From the NCBI RefSeq assembly GCF_016862115.1, contig NZ_BOMI01000210.1, positions 1-34,924 of the forward strand: DNA of 34,924 nt, in the 5' to 3' direction. Within the stretch, counting starts at the first letter, position 1. The number at the start of each line of letters is the position of its first letter. This document shows positions 1-8,721 of this stretch, one piece after another. The stretch comes from Paractinoplanes deccanensis. Its GTDB lineage: Bacteria; Actinomycetota; Actinomycetes; Mycobacteriales; Micromonosporaceae. The notes beneath the pieces are model-generated. The model saw only the letters and a list, made by a program, of their open reading frames with translations. It did no database searches and was not told the DNA's origin. A program made the position numbers and the translations under genes.

Positions 1-50
1 GCGACGAGGGTGTGCGTCTTCTTGTGAGCGTCGACGCCGACTACCGGCAT
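1..50 (-). CDS. IS110-family transposase, N-terminal 16 residues, runs off the left edge
   Basis: The minus strand from an ATG at 50-48 reads MPVVGVDAHKKTHTLVA and continues past the window edge. The short GVDAHKKTHT block is typical of the first strand of the RuvC-like DEDD domain of actinobacterial IS110 transposases and carries its first catalytic Asp. A GGAAGG ribosome-binding site lies 4 nt upstream of the ATG. Only the N-terminus is visible, so intactness cannot be judged. It differs from the IS110 copy near 24.3 kb, which starts with a FLGLDVGKSDHH motif, so two different IS110 elements are present. Confidence 0.7.
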   Translation of the reverse strand, partial: MPVVGVDAHKKTHTLV

Positions 51-262
51 GTCACCTTCCTTGCCTGCCGAGGGATCGTTACCCCGCAGCCCGGAGCAGG
101 GGGCATGCCTTATTTCAGCGTGAGCAGGCTCCTATCAAGCCACTCCCGATTCGGGCGCGGGCATCCGGCAGGGCAGCACATCAGGGACAAGCCACCAGCA
201 GCTGGCCGGGGCAGCGAAGAAATGAGCGAACCCCACCGGACATCGATCATGATGGCAATAAT
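1..262 (-). mobile_element. Left end of an IS110-family element, including its non-coding leader
   Basis: The segment begins inside an IS110 transposase gene and extends about 210 nt upstream of its start to where the neighbouring IS3 OrfA loses its expected sequence (after its ATAFFA motif, near 262). No convincing gene is seen between 51 and 262. In IS110-group elements this leader at the left end is where the bridge RNA is encoded (established for the family). I did not fold the sequence, so the RNA is an inference. IS110 elements lack terminal inverted repeats, so the exact border is uncertain. Confidence 0.5.
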
Positions 263-570
263 GCGAAGAAAGCCGTTGCCCGCTTCAAAATCTCGACGTC
301 CTGCTGCAGGCGGCGGTTCTCCGCCCGCAGCCGAGCCAGCTCCGCCCGCTCATCCGAGGTCAGCCCGTCGGACCGGGTGCCGGCATCGAGTTCAGCCTGC
401 TTGACCCACTGCCGCACCGCGGTCTCGGTCAGATCGAAATCCTTCGCGACCTGCCCAACCGTGCGGTCACCCCGCTGACACAACTCGACGATCTCGGCCT
501 TGAACTCAGGCGTGAACGCCCGCCTCGGCCTCGATCGCTTCTTCCCCACGCTCTCCATGATGCTGGACAT
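247..570 (-). pseudogene. IS3-family transposase OrfA, 3'-truncated
   Basis: This is a 107-residue helix-turn-helix OrfA. It has a basic KKRSRPRR start, the FTPEFKAEIVELC helix, GQVAKDFDLTETAVRQWV as the recognition helix, and the C-terminal leucine-zipper-like ENRRLQQDVEILKRATAFFA. The family normally ends a few residues later and continues by frameshift into OrfB. Here the last residues (LLPS) are foreign and no OrfB follows, so the element was cut, most simply by the IS110 insertion. The first ATG is at 570. The internal ATG at 558 sits 12 nt after a GGGAGG site and may be the real start. Confidence 0.8.
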
Positions 571-612
571 CCTCCCGGAGACCCCAGGTCCCCTGATCTC
601 GGATGTCCGTCA
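262..612 (-). mobile_element. IS3-family element fragment inserted in tniQ
   Basis: The fragment holds OrfA and a leader. Its outer end is placed at 612 because the minus strand there begins TGACGGACATCC, with the TG start usual for IS3 ends, and the TniQ reading frame stops resembling TniQ at the same point. The other end and OrfB are missing. Confidence 0.55.
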
Positions 613-1427
613 AAACGGGGCAGGCCCAAAAGGGGGCGTGGTTCGCGTCCGATGACGCGGCTGATCTCGGCGGCGATGACCTGGCGGGCGTCTGCGGAGC
701 TCAGTGCCTGGCGGGCAATGTCGCGCCAGTCGGGTGTGCAGAACAGTCGGGCGAGGTTGACGATCTCGGGGTAGAACGCCGCGAGGAACACTGAGGTGTT
801 GAACCAGCTCCGGGTTGGGATGAGCTGGTCGATGCGTTGCTGCCAGCAGCGGCGTAGGGGCGCTTCTAGGGGCTCGTAAAAGCGCTGGTCGATGCAGACG
901 GCGATGCAGACCTCAAAGGCGTTGAAGACGTGCTGCCAACCACGGTGGCGCAGCAGCTTTGTGTGGTGCCGTTGGGCGGCGACGAGTTCGGGGACCAGAC
1001 GGGCGAGTTGCCGCGGCGGCAAGTCCGGAGCGGTGGGCAGCGGCGGGCCGATCCAGTAGCCGTGGCGGGTGCAGACGAACTCGTGGTGGGCGAAGAGTCG
1101 GACGACCGCTCCGCCGGAATGCCGTGCGGTGCAGTTGGGGCAGGCACGTTGGGGAAGGTGACGCAGTTGCCGCCAGTCAGGGGCGGGGTCGCGCAGCTCG
1201 GGCATCGCGCGCTCGAGTTGGGACAGCGGCCGTCCGGTGGCGGCGGCGAGTCGCTCGGCGACGATGATCCCGCGTCGTTTGCTGGTGCCGCCGTAACGCG
1301 GTGGCGCGCTGAGGTGTTTCCACAGGTCTGCGTAGGGGACGGCATGCAATGCAGCGAGCCGCCGGACATAGGAGGTGACGGTTTCCTGCTGCGCCGGTCG
1401 GACCGTGATGGGCAGCTGTGTGATCAT
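613..1427 (-). pseudogene. tniQ: TniQ/TnsD-family target-selection protein, C-terminus removed by IS3
   Basis: TniQ proteins choose the target site and recruit the TnsC ATPase. About 270 residues remain. They start with the typical LPITVRPAQQETVTSYVRRLA segment and contain a zinc-binding module (ACPNC near residue 96, FVCTRH near residue 118). The open frame runs on to 429 but from 612 down it reads through IS3 sequence. Full-length TniQ proteins are usually longer, so the C-terminal DNA-recognition part is lost. The start ATG overlaps the tnsC stop (ATGA), showing translational coupling. With TniQ damaged, the transposon probably cannot pick targets normally. Confidence 0.75.
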
Positions 1428-2566
1428 GCGGTCGTGTTGGCCGCCGCCCGCCGGGCTGGCATGTGGGCGGGATGGGCCGCGGCGTATGCGTCGGCAGCGT
1501 GGTCGAGGCGGACCCGGTCGAGGTGCGCGCGGGTGAGATGTTCGGTGCCGTCGAGGATGGCGTCGATAGCGGCGCCGCGAGCCAGGTGCGACAAGCTCCC
1601 GATCATGCCGGCGGTGCGCCGATGCAGGTACTCGTCGAGCGCGGCGAGCGTTCCCGGCTGGTGATCGCGCAACGACAAGGTGGCTTCCATGCTGGCGACC
1701 AAGGCGCGCCAGAGAGCACGCTGCTCGGAGGTGCCGTAGGCGAATGCGGTGGTAGGGATGGTGGTGAAGCGGCTGGCGATCTGCTGGCCGCGAGGTCCAG
1801 CGAACAGCCCGACCCGTTCGACGTCGACTCCGGCGTAGACGAACGTCGCGGGCAGCCGCTCGGCGAAGTATTTAAGCTGGTCGGACACCTCAGCTCCGGC
1901 CCGGGTGGCGAGGTTGAGGTTGTGCACCTCGTCGACCAGGACCAGCTCGACGCCGACGTGCCCGGCAGTGGCGCAGACGGCGTTGGTCACATCGGTGATA
2001 TTCGCGCGGGCCGCGACGGGCAGACCAAAGAACCTAGCGAACTCAACGGCCAGCATCCGTGGCGTGGCAGCAGGGGGGACCGTGACATAGACGACCGGCA
2101 CCCGGTGCGGCTCGTGCGGCTGCCTGCGACGCACCGCGACTTCATGGGTGCGGCCCAGCGCGGTGATCGCGGTGGTCTTGCCGGTGCCCGGGACGCCAGT
2201 GACGATCAGCCCGCGGCGGGCGGACAGCTGACGTCGATTGAGCAGCACCAGACGCCGCGCGGTAGCCACGACCTCGGCAACGACCGGGGTGTTGAGCATG
2301 ACCAACTCGGACAGGTAGTCGATGCGCGCATCGCCGGTGTCGACTCCGTCGCCGGCGGCGGGTGGGGCGGGCCGGCGGGCGACGAACCGTGCCCAGCCCT
2401 CCTTGGTGGTCAGAGGCTCATCGGCCAGAACCTCCTGATCCTGGTCGAGCTGGCGCAGGTGCTCCATCACGGCGGGGCCCTTGCCTCTCGGCTTGTAGGG
2501 ACGTTGGCGGGCAAAGCGCTGGGCGGCCGGTGACAGGACGACGGCCATGCCGCGGGTCATCGCCAC
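1424..2566 (-). CDS. tnsC: TnsC/TniB-type AAA+ transposition regulator
   Basis: This ATPase links the target selector (TniQ) to the transposase. Walker A is GVPGTGKT at about residues 124-131 and Walker B is ELVLVDEVH at about 207-215. A C-terminal helical region follows and mentions a membrane-free, soluble protein. The length of 380 residues fits the TniB/TnsC family. GTG at 2566 and ATG at 2560 are both possible starts; the ATG overlaps the tnsB stop as ATGA, the arrangement used elsewhere in this operon. The gene is intact by eye. Confidence 0.85.
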   Translation of the reverse strand: MAMTRGMAVVLSPAAQRFARQRPYKPRGKGPAVMEHLRQLDQDQEVLADEPLTTKEGWARFVARRPAPPAAGDGVDTGDARIDYLSELVMLNTPVVAEVVATARRLVLLNRRQLSARRGLIVTGVPGTGKTTAITALGRTHEVAVRRRQPHEPHRVPVVYVTVPPAATPRMLAVEFARFFGLPVAARANITDVTNAVCATAGHVGVELVLVDEVHNLNLATRAGAEVSDQLKYFAERLPATFVYAGVDVERVGLFAGPRGQQIASRFTTIPTTAFAYGTSEQRALWRALVASMEATLSLRDHQPGTLAALDEYLHRRTAGMIGSLSHLARGAAIDAILDGTEHLTRAHLDRVRLDHAADAYAAAHPAHMPARRAAANTTA

Positions 2567-4596
2567 CGCTCGGCCTCGGCGTCGACGTCGAACAGCCCGA
2601 ACGGCACCGCTGGGGCCGGATCGACGGCGGGCGCGGCGACGGGCCGGTCGATGATCTGCGCATCGGGCAGTGTCGGGCGCCGTGCCGCCCGGGTGCGCGC
2701 GGCAACACGGGCCGTGGTTTTGTCCACCGGTCCGTTGCCGGCGCGGGTGAGCAACTGGTCAAGGACCCGGGCGACCTCGGTCTCGTTGTCGCCGGGCAAA
2801 CCGCGGGCGGCGGCCATCCGACGGGCGTGGCGCCAGGTGAAGTCGGCGAACGGCGCGCCGACCATCGGCAGGTGGGTCCAGGCCGCGGTGATCCAGCGCG
2901 CCGGGGTGCGGACGTAGACATGTGAAAGGTCGTAAGGGTCGTAGCGGACCTCCCAGCGGCCGCCCTGTTCGGCGACGGTGGAACGCTTGCCGTGGGGTAG
3001 AGCGACGCCGTCGTAGGTGCGGTAGTCGATGGTGATGCCGTACTCGTTGATATGGCGCCAGTGCAGCGGCAGTAGCTCCAGGTAGTCCTGCCCGGACAGC
3101 GTCATGGGCAAGTAACCCGACGCGGCGACCATCGCGGCGTAGGCGTCGTTCGGGCTGAACGCCCGGCCGGGCGCCTGCGGATCGCGCAGCCCGTCATGAG
3201 GGCGGTGCTGCCATCCGGCGACGATCCACTCGTCGAGCAGATCCTGCAGCTCAGTCAAGCCCCAGAGCGGTTCGTCGGTGATCCGGTCGCCGCGGCGGAT
3301 GACGTTGTAGCCGGTGTAGCCGGCGACGTGCTGGCAGAACAGGGTGCCGATGGAGGAGAACTGCCGCTCGACGATCGGCTTGTCAGTCGGGGTGCCCTTG
3401 CGGGCTGGCTGGATCGAAACGCCAAGGCGAGCGCAGGCGCGGGTGAACACCTCGGAGACGAACACCCGGCCGTGGTCGATGACGATGGTCTCCGGGACGA
3501 TGACCGGCTTAGCGGCCGCGGCTTGCAACCGGGCGTCAATGTCGAGCAACCGGGCGTGCGGCAGTCTCGAGGCGGACATGCGCAGTGCCGCCGACCAGCC
3601 GGGGCGCATCGGCTCCGGGACCAGCGTGCGGGCCAGCAGCAGCGCCGCGTCGACACCCTTGGTGCCAGCCGGGCGCAACACCGCCGCGGCGATCGTGCGG
3701 GTCGCGACGTCGACGACCATCGTCAGCTCCGGTCGGCCAGGGACGCCCGAGTCCAGCAGGACCATCACGTCCAAGAGTGTCGAGTCGATCTGAACCAGCT
3801 CGCCCGGACGGGTGGCCAGGGAGGGGGTGAACGGTGCCGGCGGCCGGTTGGCCAGCGTTCGGCGGGTCGTCGCCGCGCCGAATGAATGCCGGCCGCTGGC
3901 GAGCACGCCGATCAGCTCGTAAAACGCGCTCCGGCCCGGAACCGGCACCACCCCGGGCCCGTACTCGGCGTCCAGGGCCGCGCTCACCCGGCGCATCAGG
4001 CGCCCGCGGGTGCCCGTCGAGGCGTGCGTCTGCGCGTTCAGCTCAGCCAGAACCGCCGTCACCAGACGCTCGTCGGCCCGGCCGACCAGGTCGCTGCCGC
4101 GAGTCACTCGCTGGTCGACCAGCCCCCACAAACCCTGTTCGCCGTAGCGCAGCCGCATCCGCGTCACAGTGCGCGCCGACGTCGGCTGCCCCGAAGCGGT
4201 CAGCTCGGCGGCCTTGGCCGCGTCACGACCCTTCACCGTGCTCGACGCTGGGTCATAGCCCGCCCGCGGCGGCGCGGTCTTCGGAGAGTCCGGCGACCGG
4301 CCGGTGACGACCTCCACGATGTGCCGCTCCCAGCGGCGAGCCCGCTCGAGCACCTCGCCCGGCAAGGTCTCCAACAGCCCGATCGGCTCCATCACCGGCA
4401 CGGTCTGCCGGCCGTCGAGCAGCTCGAAGTCGGTGGCGGCGAGCAGGAACCCCAGCAGCACCACCTGCGCGGTCCCTCCGCGGGAGCGCAGCCGCACCGA
4501 GGTGCCGGCCAGCGCCACCACCTGATGCTCATCACCGTCGAAACGCACCCATTCGCCAACGCGTAGCACCGGCACCTGCCCGGCGCTCATCAGCAC
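2557..4596 (-). CDS. tnsB: TnsB/TniA-type DDE transposase
   Basis: This is the strand-transfer transposase of the element. The 679 residues include an N-terminal DNA-binding region, then an integrase (rve/RNase H) core. Asp271 (VQIDSTLLDV), Asp374 (IVIDHGRVF) and Glu410 (KPIVERQF) form the expected DDE triad. A Mu-transposase-type C-terminal beta domain follows at about 520-600 (HINEYGITIDYRTYDG). The gene appears full length and undamaged. The start is GTG 4596 or ATG 4590; the latter overlaps the last base of the tnsA stop. It is downstream of tnsA and overlaps tnsC. Confidence 0.9.
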   Translation of the reverse strand: MLMSAGQVPVLRVGEWVRFDGDEHQVVALAGTSVRLRSRGGTAQVVLLGFLLAATDFELLDGRQTVPVMEPIGLLETLPGEVLERARRWERHIVEVVTGRSPDSPKTAPPRAGYDPASSTVKGRDAAKAAELTASGQPTSARTVTRMRLRYGEQGLWGLVDQRVTRGSDLVGRADERLVTAVLAELNAQTHASTGTRGRLMRRVSAALDAEYGPGVVPVPGRSAFYELIGVLASGRHSFGAATTRRTLANRPPAPFTPSLATRPGELVQIDSTLLDVMVLLDSGVPGRPELTMVVDVATRTIAAAVLRPAGTKGVDAALLLARTLVPEPMRPGWSAALRMSASRLPHARLLDIDARLQAAAAKPVIVPETIVIDHGRVFVSEVFTRACARLGVSIQPARKGTPTDKPIVERQFSSIGTLFCQHVAGYTGYNVIRRGDRITDEPLWGLTELQDLLDEWIVAGWQHRPHDGLRDPQAPGRAFSPNDAYAAMVAASGYLPMTLSGQDYLELLPLHWRHINEYGITIDYRTYDGVALPHGKRSTVAEQGGRWEVRYDPYDLSHVYVRTPARWITAAWTHLPMVGAPFADFTWRHARRMAAARGLPGDNETEVARVLDQLLTRAGNGPVDKTTARVAARTRAARRPTLPDAQIIDRPVAAPAVDPAPAVPFGLFDVDAEAERWR

Positions 4597-5342
4597 GCCC
4601 CGACGACGGTAACCGCGGTCGCCTCGTGCATCCGTACTCCGAGATCGCAGCTCAGCTCACCGCACCACAGCAGGTGGAACAACACCGGCAGCACCGCGAT
4701 CGGATCGCCGGCATCGGCGGCGCCGTCCATCAACGGCGCTGGTTCGGCGAACACCTCGCGCAAGGCCGACACCTGCTCGGGCAACCGATAACGCGGATGT
4801 CGACAGCCGGCCAGCCAACGCACGTTGCGCACCGCCACCGGCTCCGGCGCGCCAACCAGCCGGTATTCCCAGCCCACCAGCTCACACGCCCGACGGGTCT
4901 GCGCGAACGCCACAGCGTCGCGCGGTTTGATCCGCTCGGCTGGCCGTCAATCCACCACTAGGCCCCGCCCGTCAGCCAGCCGCGCAAAGTAGTCCGGCGC
5001 GTGCGAGCGGCGACGGCCGGATGCCTCGTCGTCCCAGAACAACCAGAACGGTTGCGAGGCGATCCCGACCACCGCCGGGTCGAAGTCCAGCAGCATCAGG
5101 TGGTCACGCTCCAGCCACGACTCATACCCGACGTGACCGCCGGTCGTCGAGGACCACCACAGGCCCGGGAAGTTGCGCTGCCGCTTGTAGGACGGGAAGC
5201 CGCGTACCGGTTTGACCAGCTCAAACGGCACCCCGGACGAGTCGATCAGGGACGCCCTGACCTCTGCCCGTTCGACGCCCATAAACCCGACCTCGAACTC
5301 AGCCGTCAGCGACCCACCCAGGCCTGATACCGCGCGCAGCAC
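4590..5342 (-). pseudogene. tnsA: TnsA-like heteromeric transposase endonuclease, interrupted by an in-frame TGA
   Basis: TnsA cuts the 5' strands so that Tn7-like elements move by cut-and-paste. From the GTG at 5342 the frame has Glu74 (HVGYESWLERD), Asp117 (SHAPDYFA) and Asp131 followed by Arg133, matching the E-D-(Q/D)-x-(K/R) nuclease motif. Codon 132 (4949-4947) is TGA. The same frame then stays open for about 118 codons to 4590 (RPAERIKPRDAVAFAQTRR, LFHLLWCGELS), clearly the rest of TnsA. This is a nonsense mutation or, less likely, a readthrough codon; the base after TGA is C, a leaky context. The weakly supported 5' extension to 5591 is not TnsA-like. Confidence 0.8.
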
Positions 5343-5659
5343 CCCGGCACCGTACCGGAGGTGCCACCTTATGTCGGACGGTGCCGACTCCCTTTCGGGG
5401 ACGTGGGCGGTCGGCACGCCGTTACGACGGCCGGCCGACCCGCATCCGCCACCTACGCTGAGTAGTCGATGGACGGGGGTCGAAGCGCGGATCCCGGCGT
5501 TGTAAGTACGTCTCGCGTCACAAGAGAAGGGGGAGGGCGCTGAGTCGGGCAGCGCCCTCCCTAATTTCACGGTAGAGCCGATGCTCGACACATAATGTCG
5601 GCCTGGCGGTCACAGGTCGACGACCGTGTCTTACAACAGCGAACTATGGACCGGTGTCG
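5343..5659. other. Gap between tnsA and the RHS-linked gene, with two hairpins and a TGTC cluster
   Basis: No gene is supported here. The segment contains a stem GTGCCGAC/GTCGGCAC (5381-5388 with 5410-5417), a perfect 12-bp terminator-like stem (5531-5561), a small palindrome CGACA-CATAA-TGTCG (5586-5600), and repeated TGTC motifs from 5596 on. These could be transposon-end structures. Its own function is unknown. Confidence 0.4.
5531..5561. terminator. Strong hairpin, probable bidirectional terminator
   Basis: GGGAGGGCGCTG (5531-5542) pairs perfectly with CAGCGCCCTCCC (5550-5561) around a 7-nt loop and is followed by TAATTT. It lies between the tnsA side and the end of the RHS-linked minus-strand gene, so it could stop transcription entering the transposon. 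Confidence 0.6.
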
Positions 5660-6202
5660 TCAGCCATAGATTGTCGAGACTACATGAGATTTTTGCGAAC
5701 ACACCCAGGAAGGGCGGCTGTCTCTCATATGCGGATGTAACCCGAGCCTGTGCACTGGGCATAAAGGCCACACGGCATAGCGAGTATCGGCGATGAATGT
5801 CTGAACCCCGTCAGCTACCTCTAATCCAGCTTCGGCTGGATCTAAGCCGCGAATAGCAACATCCCCCACCGTGACGATGCCGGAGGGGAAATCGGTTCCC
5901 GGCAGTTCAGGTACGAGAACGGACAAGTCTTCCAATGGTCCTACGTCGCTCTCGGCGTGCGGCTTCAGTTCTCGCACGAGGTCTTCTGCCAGCCGCTTTC
6001 GTTGCTCGAACATGAGTTTATGCACCCACTCCAGGGTTGCGGCGCCATTCTCGCGATATACCGTTTGCAGCCAATTCTGCAACTGCATGTTGTCCAGAAG
6101 ATCAAAGTCTGCCTCAGGGGCACCGGCCAGATATGCCAGCCAGTCCTCGAATGTCATGGCCTCGCGATATCTCGATGTCGCCCCGGGAACCTCGTCATCC
6201 AT
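5660..6202 (-). CDS. Unrecognised protein, candidate immunity partner of the RHS toxin tip
   Basis: This 180-residue, soluble-looking protein has an acidic helical first half (TFEDWLAYLAGAPEADFD, then a KLMFEQRKRLAEDLV helix) and a short Cys/His module at the end (WPLCPVHRLG then SWVCSQ), which may bind zinc. I do not recognise a defined family. Its ATG overlaps the stop of the RHS gene by 8 nt, so translation is coupled, and both it and the RHS tip are more AT-rich than the surroundings. That is the usual arrangement of an RHS C-terminal toxin and its immunity gene. Immunity is inferred from position only. Confidence 0.55.
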   Translation of the reverse strand: MDDEVPGATSRYREAMTFEDWLAYLAGAPEADFDLLDNMQLQNWLQTVYRENGAATLEWVHKLMFEQRKRLAEDLVRELKPHAESDVGPLEDLSVLVPELPGTDFPSGIVTVGDVAIRGLDPAEAGLEVADGVQTFIADTRYAVWPLCPVHRLGLHPHMRDSRPSWVCSQKSHVVSTIYG

Positions 6203-8620
6203 AATTACTCCAAGGGCTCCAGCCGCCGCCCGGCTTCTGGGTCGAGCCGCCCGTCCATCCTACGAGCCCGAGCTTAGGAACGGTCGCCGTACCGGTAGCC
6301 GAGAATACGAGCGTGTCGTCGGGATCAAAGCGGCAACTCCACGCGAGGCACTTGAAATATCCGCGTCCTTTGGAGGTGTTGTTCGTAGTCCATGACCCAT
6401 GGAAGAAGTATGTTCCCATCTCGGCGTGACTGTAAGACGCGGCAAATACTTTAATGCCGGAGATGAAGATGGTCCACTTCCATCCTGCATGGATGTATGC
6501 CTGCCTGAAATCCTTCCTGAAGGACATGTTCCAGTTCATCGAACACCGGCGATCAACGTCACAAATGCGCCTTATGGAGATGCACAGATACTTGGTGCAG
6601 GTCTGCGTGTTTCTCTCCCGCACTCGGGTTGTTCCGGTCAAGTCAAAGGCGTTGATGGGGTCAGCGCAAGTGTATTCGTAAGAGTTGCAGCTGCCGCCAT
6701 AGATAGGGTCGACCTGGAGGAACCGGCCGGTACTCGGGTTGTATAGGCGGGCGCCCATGAGGAGGAGTCCGGGCGGGTTGTCGCTGGCGCGTTGTGGGTT
6801 GCCCAGCCAGCCGTAGCGCTTGCCCGTGGCGGATGCCGAGGTGGGGTTGCCGTATTCGTCCGCGATGGAAGTGGAGGCAAGTCCGGGTGTGGCGTTTTCC
6901 ATGGCGGCGACGAGGTCGCCGTGCAGGTTGGTGATTTGGAAGGTGGGTGTGCCGGTGCTGCTGTCGTAGATGGCGGCAAGGCTGCTCGTGCTGCCGAGTG
7001 TGCGTGTGTAGCGGCTGGTGTTCTCCTGCGTCCAGGTGGGGCTGTCTCCGTCGCCGGAGTAGTGGTTGAGGCGGGTCGCGGCGTCGTTGCTGTCCGTCCA
7101 AGACCGGACGCGACCGCCGTTGACGTCGAGGGTGTAGTTAGTGGTGCGGCCGTTTTGGGTGATGCTCTTGACGAAGTCGGTGCTGTGGTAGGCGACGGTG
7201 GTGTTTCCGCCTGCATTGGACGTGTCGGCCGACGGCATGGTCAGGGTCCGGCCGAGGGCGTCGTAGCTGTAGCCGGTGTCGATGACACGGTTGGCGCTGT
7301 CGTACGTCCAATTGATGGTGCCGCTTGGGTTTTGGTCGGTGCATTCACCGGTGACGGGCCCGTAGATTGTCTTGCTGGTGCGGTTGGTGGCGTCGTCGAA
7401 GGTGTACTTGTGCATGGTGCACTGGCCGTTGATGGTTTGCGCGGCGTAGGTAAGGCGGCCGGCGGGTCGTATACGTAGCCGGTGCTGTAAAGGCTGTTGG
7501 AGTCGTAGCGGATCGAGCCGTCGAGGTCGGAGCCCGCCCACTCTGAGAAGAGGGTGCAGTTGTTGCTGCATCCGGCGGTGGCGAGGTATTCAATGCCGTA
7601 GGCCTGGCCGGCTTCGTCTCGATAGTGATTAATCGTGATGCCGTTGGGCCAGGTTTCGGTGGCGATGTTGCCGTCGGCGTCGTAGTTGGCAGTGAAGGCG
7701 CCAGCCTGGGCGTCATTGACGCCAGTGAGCAGCCCTCGACGTTCGGTGCCACCGTCGTAGGTATAGGTGCGCGTGGCTTTGCCGTCGTTTGTCGTAGCGG
7801 GCCGGTCGAGCACGTCGTAGGTAGTGGTGGAGGTGACGCCGTCGGCGTCGGTGTAGCTGGTCTGTCGGCCAAGGGTGTCGTAGCCCCGCAGCAGTTCAGC
7901 GGTTACCTGGTTGGCAATCAGCGATTGAGTGCGGATCGCTTGGCCGGTGCCCTGGTCATACACCGTCCGGGTGACAGGCACGGTTGCGCCAAGCCCGGTG
8001 GCCGCAGTGAGGGCGGTAGTGCTGACACGGCCTGCGGCGTCGTAGGTAACGGTGGTGGTACGCAGCGTCGAGGTAGCTTTTTCTGTGACGGTGCGGGGCT
8101 GGTTGTAGATGTCGTAGGTGGTAACGGTCGCCGGAATCGGAGCGCCGCTTCCGGGTTGTCCGCCGACATCAACGCGGCAGACGAGGTTGGCCCATTCGGC
8201 TCGGTCGTCGCACTCCGAGAACCCGGACCCGGTCCCCGCCCGGTAGTAGGTGGTCTTGCGAGTGGCGGCAGTGTTGGTGCTCGCCGCGCCCTCTGGTGTG
8301 GTCATGGATGTAGCAAGAGCCGTGGTGGCGTCGTAGGTGGTGGCGGTTACCAGGTTCAGTCCGTCCGGGTCGACGGTGCTGGAGATGGGCTGGCGCAGGT
8401 CCCAGTCGTAGCTGGTGGTGGATGTGATGCCTTCGACGTCGACCGGCGCGCCGTTGTTGATGTACTGCACGCTGGTCGTCGAGGTGGTGATCTGATTGAA
8501 GGGGTTGTCGGTAACTGGCGCGCCTTCCAGGGTAGTCGGTCTTTGGGTCTCGGCTAAGGGTGCCCGATGGTGTTCCTTCGCCGACTGGCCAATTTTGGCG
8601 GTCGTCGGGATGGATTTCAA
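6195..8620 (-). pseudogene. RHS-repeat protein, 5'-truncated and frameshifted, with an intact C-terminal tip
   Basis: RHS/YD-repeat proteins form a shell around a C-terminal toxin. Repeats such as YDAAGRVSTT, YDTLGRQTSYTDADG and YDVLDRPATT are visible from about 8500 down. The frame breaks near 7465, where one base is missing (the protein should read YDPAGRLTYAAQ). The second frame carries the RHS core end: GNPQRASDNPPGLLLMGARL, then STGRFLQVDP and DPINAFDLTG. About 147 residues of unrelated tip follow (6195-6640) with Cys pairs CTKYLC, CDVDRRC and CLAWSC. The usual long N-terminus and signal region are absent, the break being near 8560-8620. The tip's activity is not recognised. Confidence 0.8.
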
Positions 8621-8721
8621 ACACTTGACTTTACGATTTCAGGTTAGGTTCCTAGGATGGTTTGCATGATGTGCTGCGGCGCAATATGGCGGGCCAAGCC
8701 GTTGAGGAGCCAGAGCGCTGA

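Larger units (their letters stand above)
613..5680 (-). mobile_element. Tn7-like transposon remnant (tnsA-tnsB-tnsC-tniQ)
   Basis: Four overlapping minus-strand genes encode a TnsA-type nuclease, a DDE transposase, an AAA+ regulator and TniQ. Presence of a TnsA separates it from Tn5053/Tn402 elements and makes it Tn7-like. The right side is cut by the IS3 fragment. The left end should lie upstream of tnsA. TGTC occurs at 5596, 5627, 5655 and 5672, all on the plus strand, which may mark TnsB sites and an end, but I could not define a terminal repeat. The 5680 border is a guess. Confidence 0.6.

Noticed and set aside
8638..8657. TTCAGGTTAGGTTCCTAGG, resembling the regulator box
   Set aside because: The second repeat is out of register (13-14 bp instead of 11), there is no -10 after 10 nt and no plus-strand gene follows.
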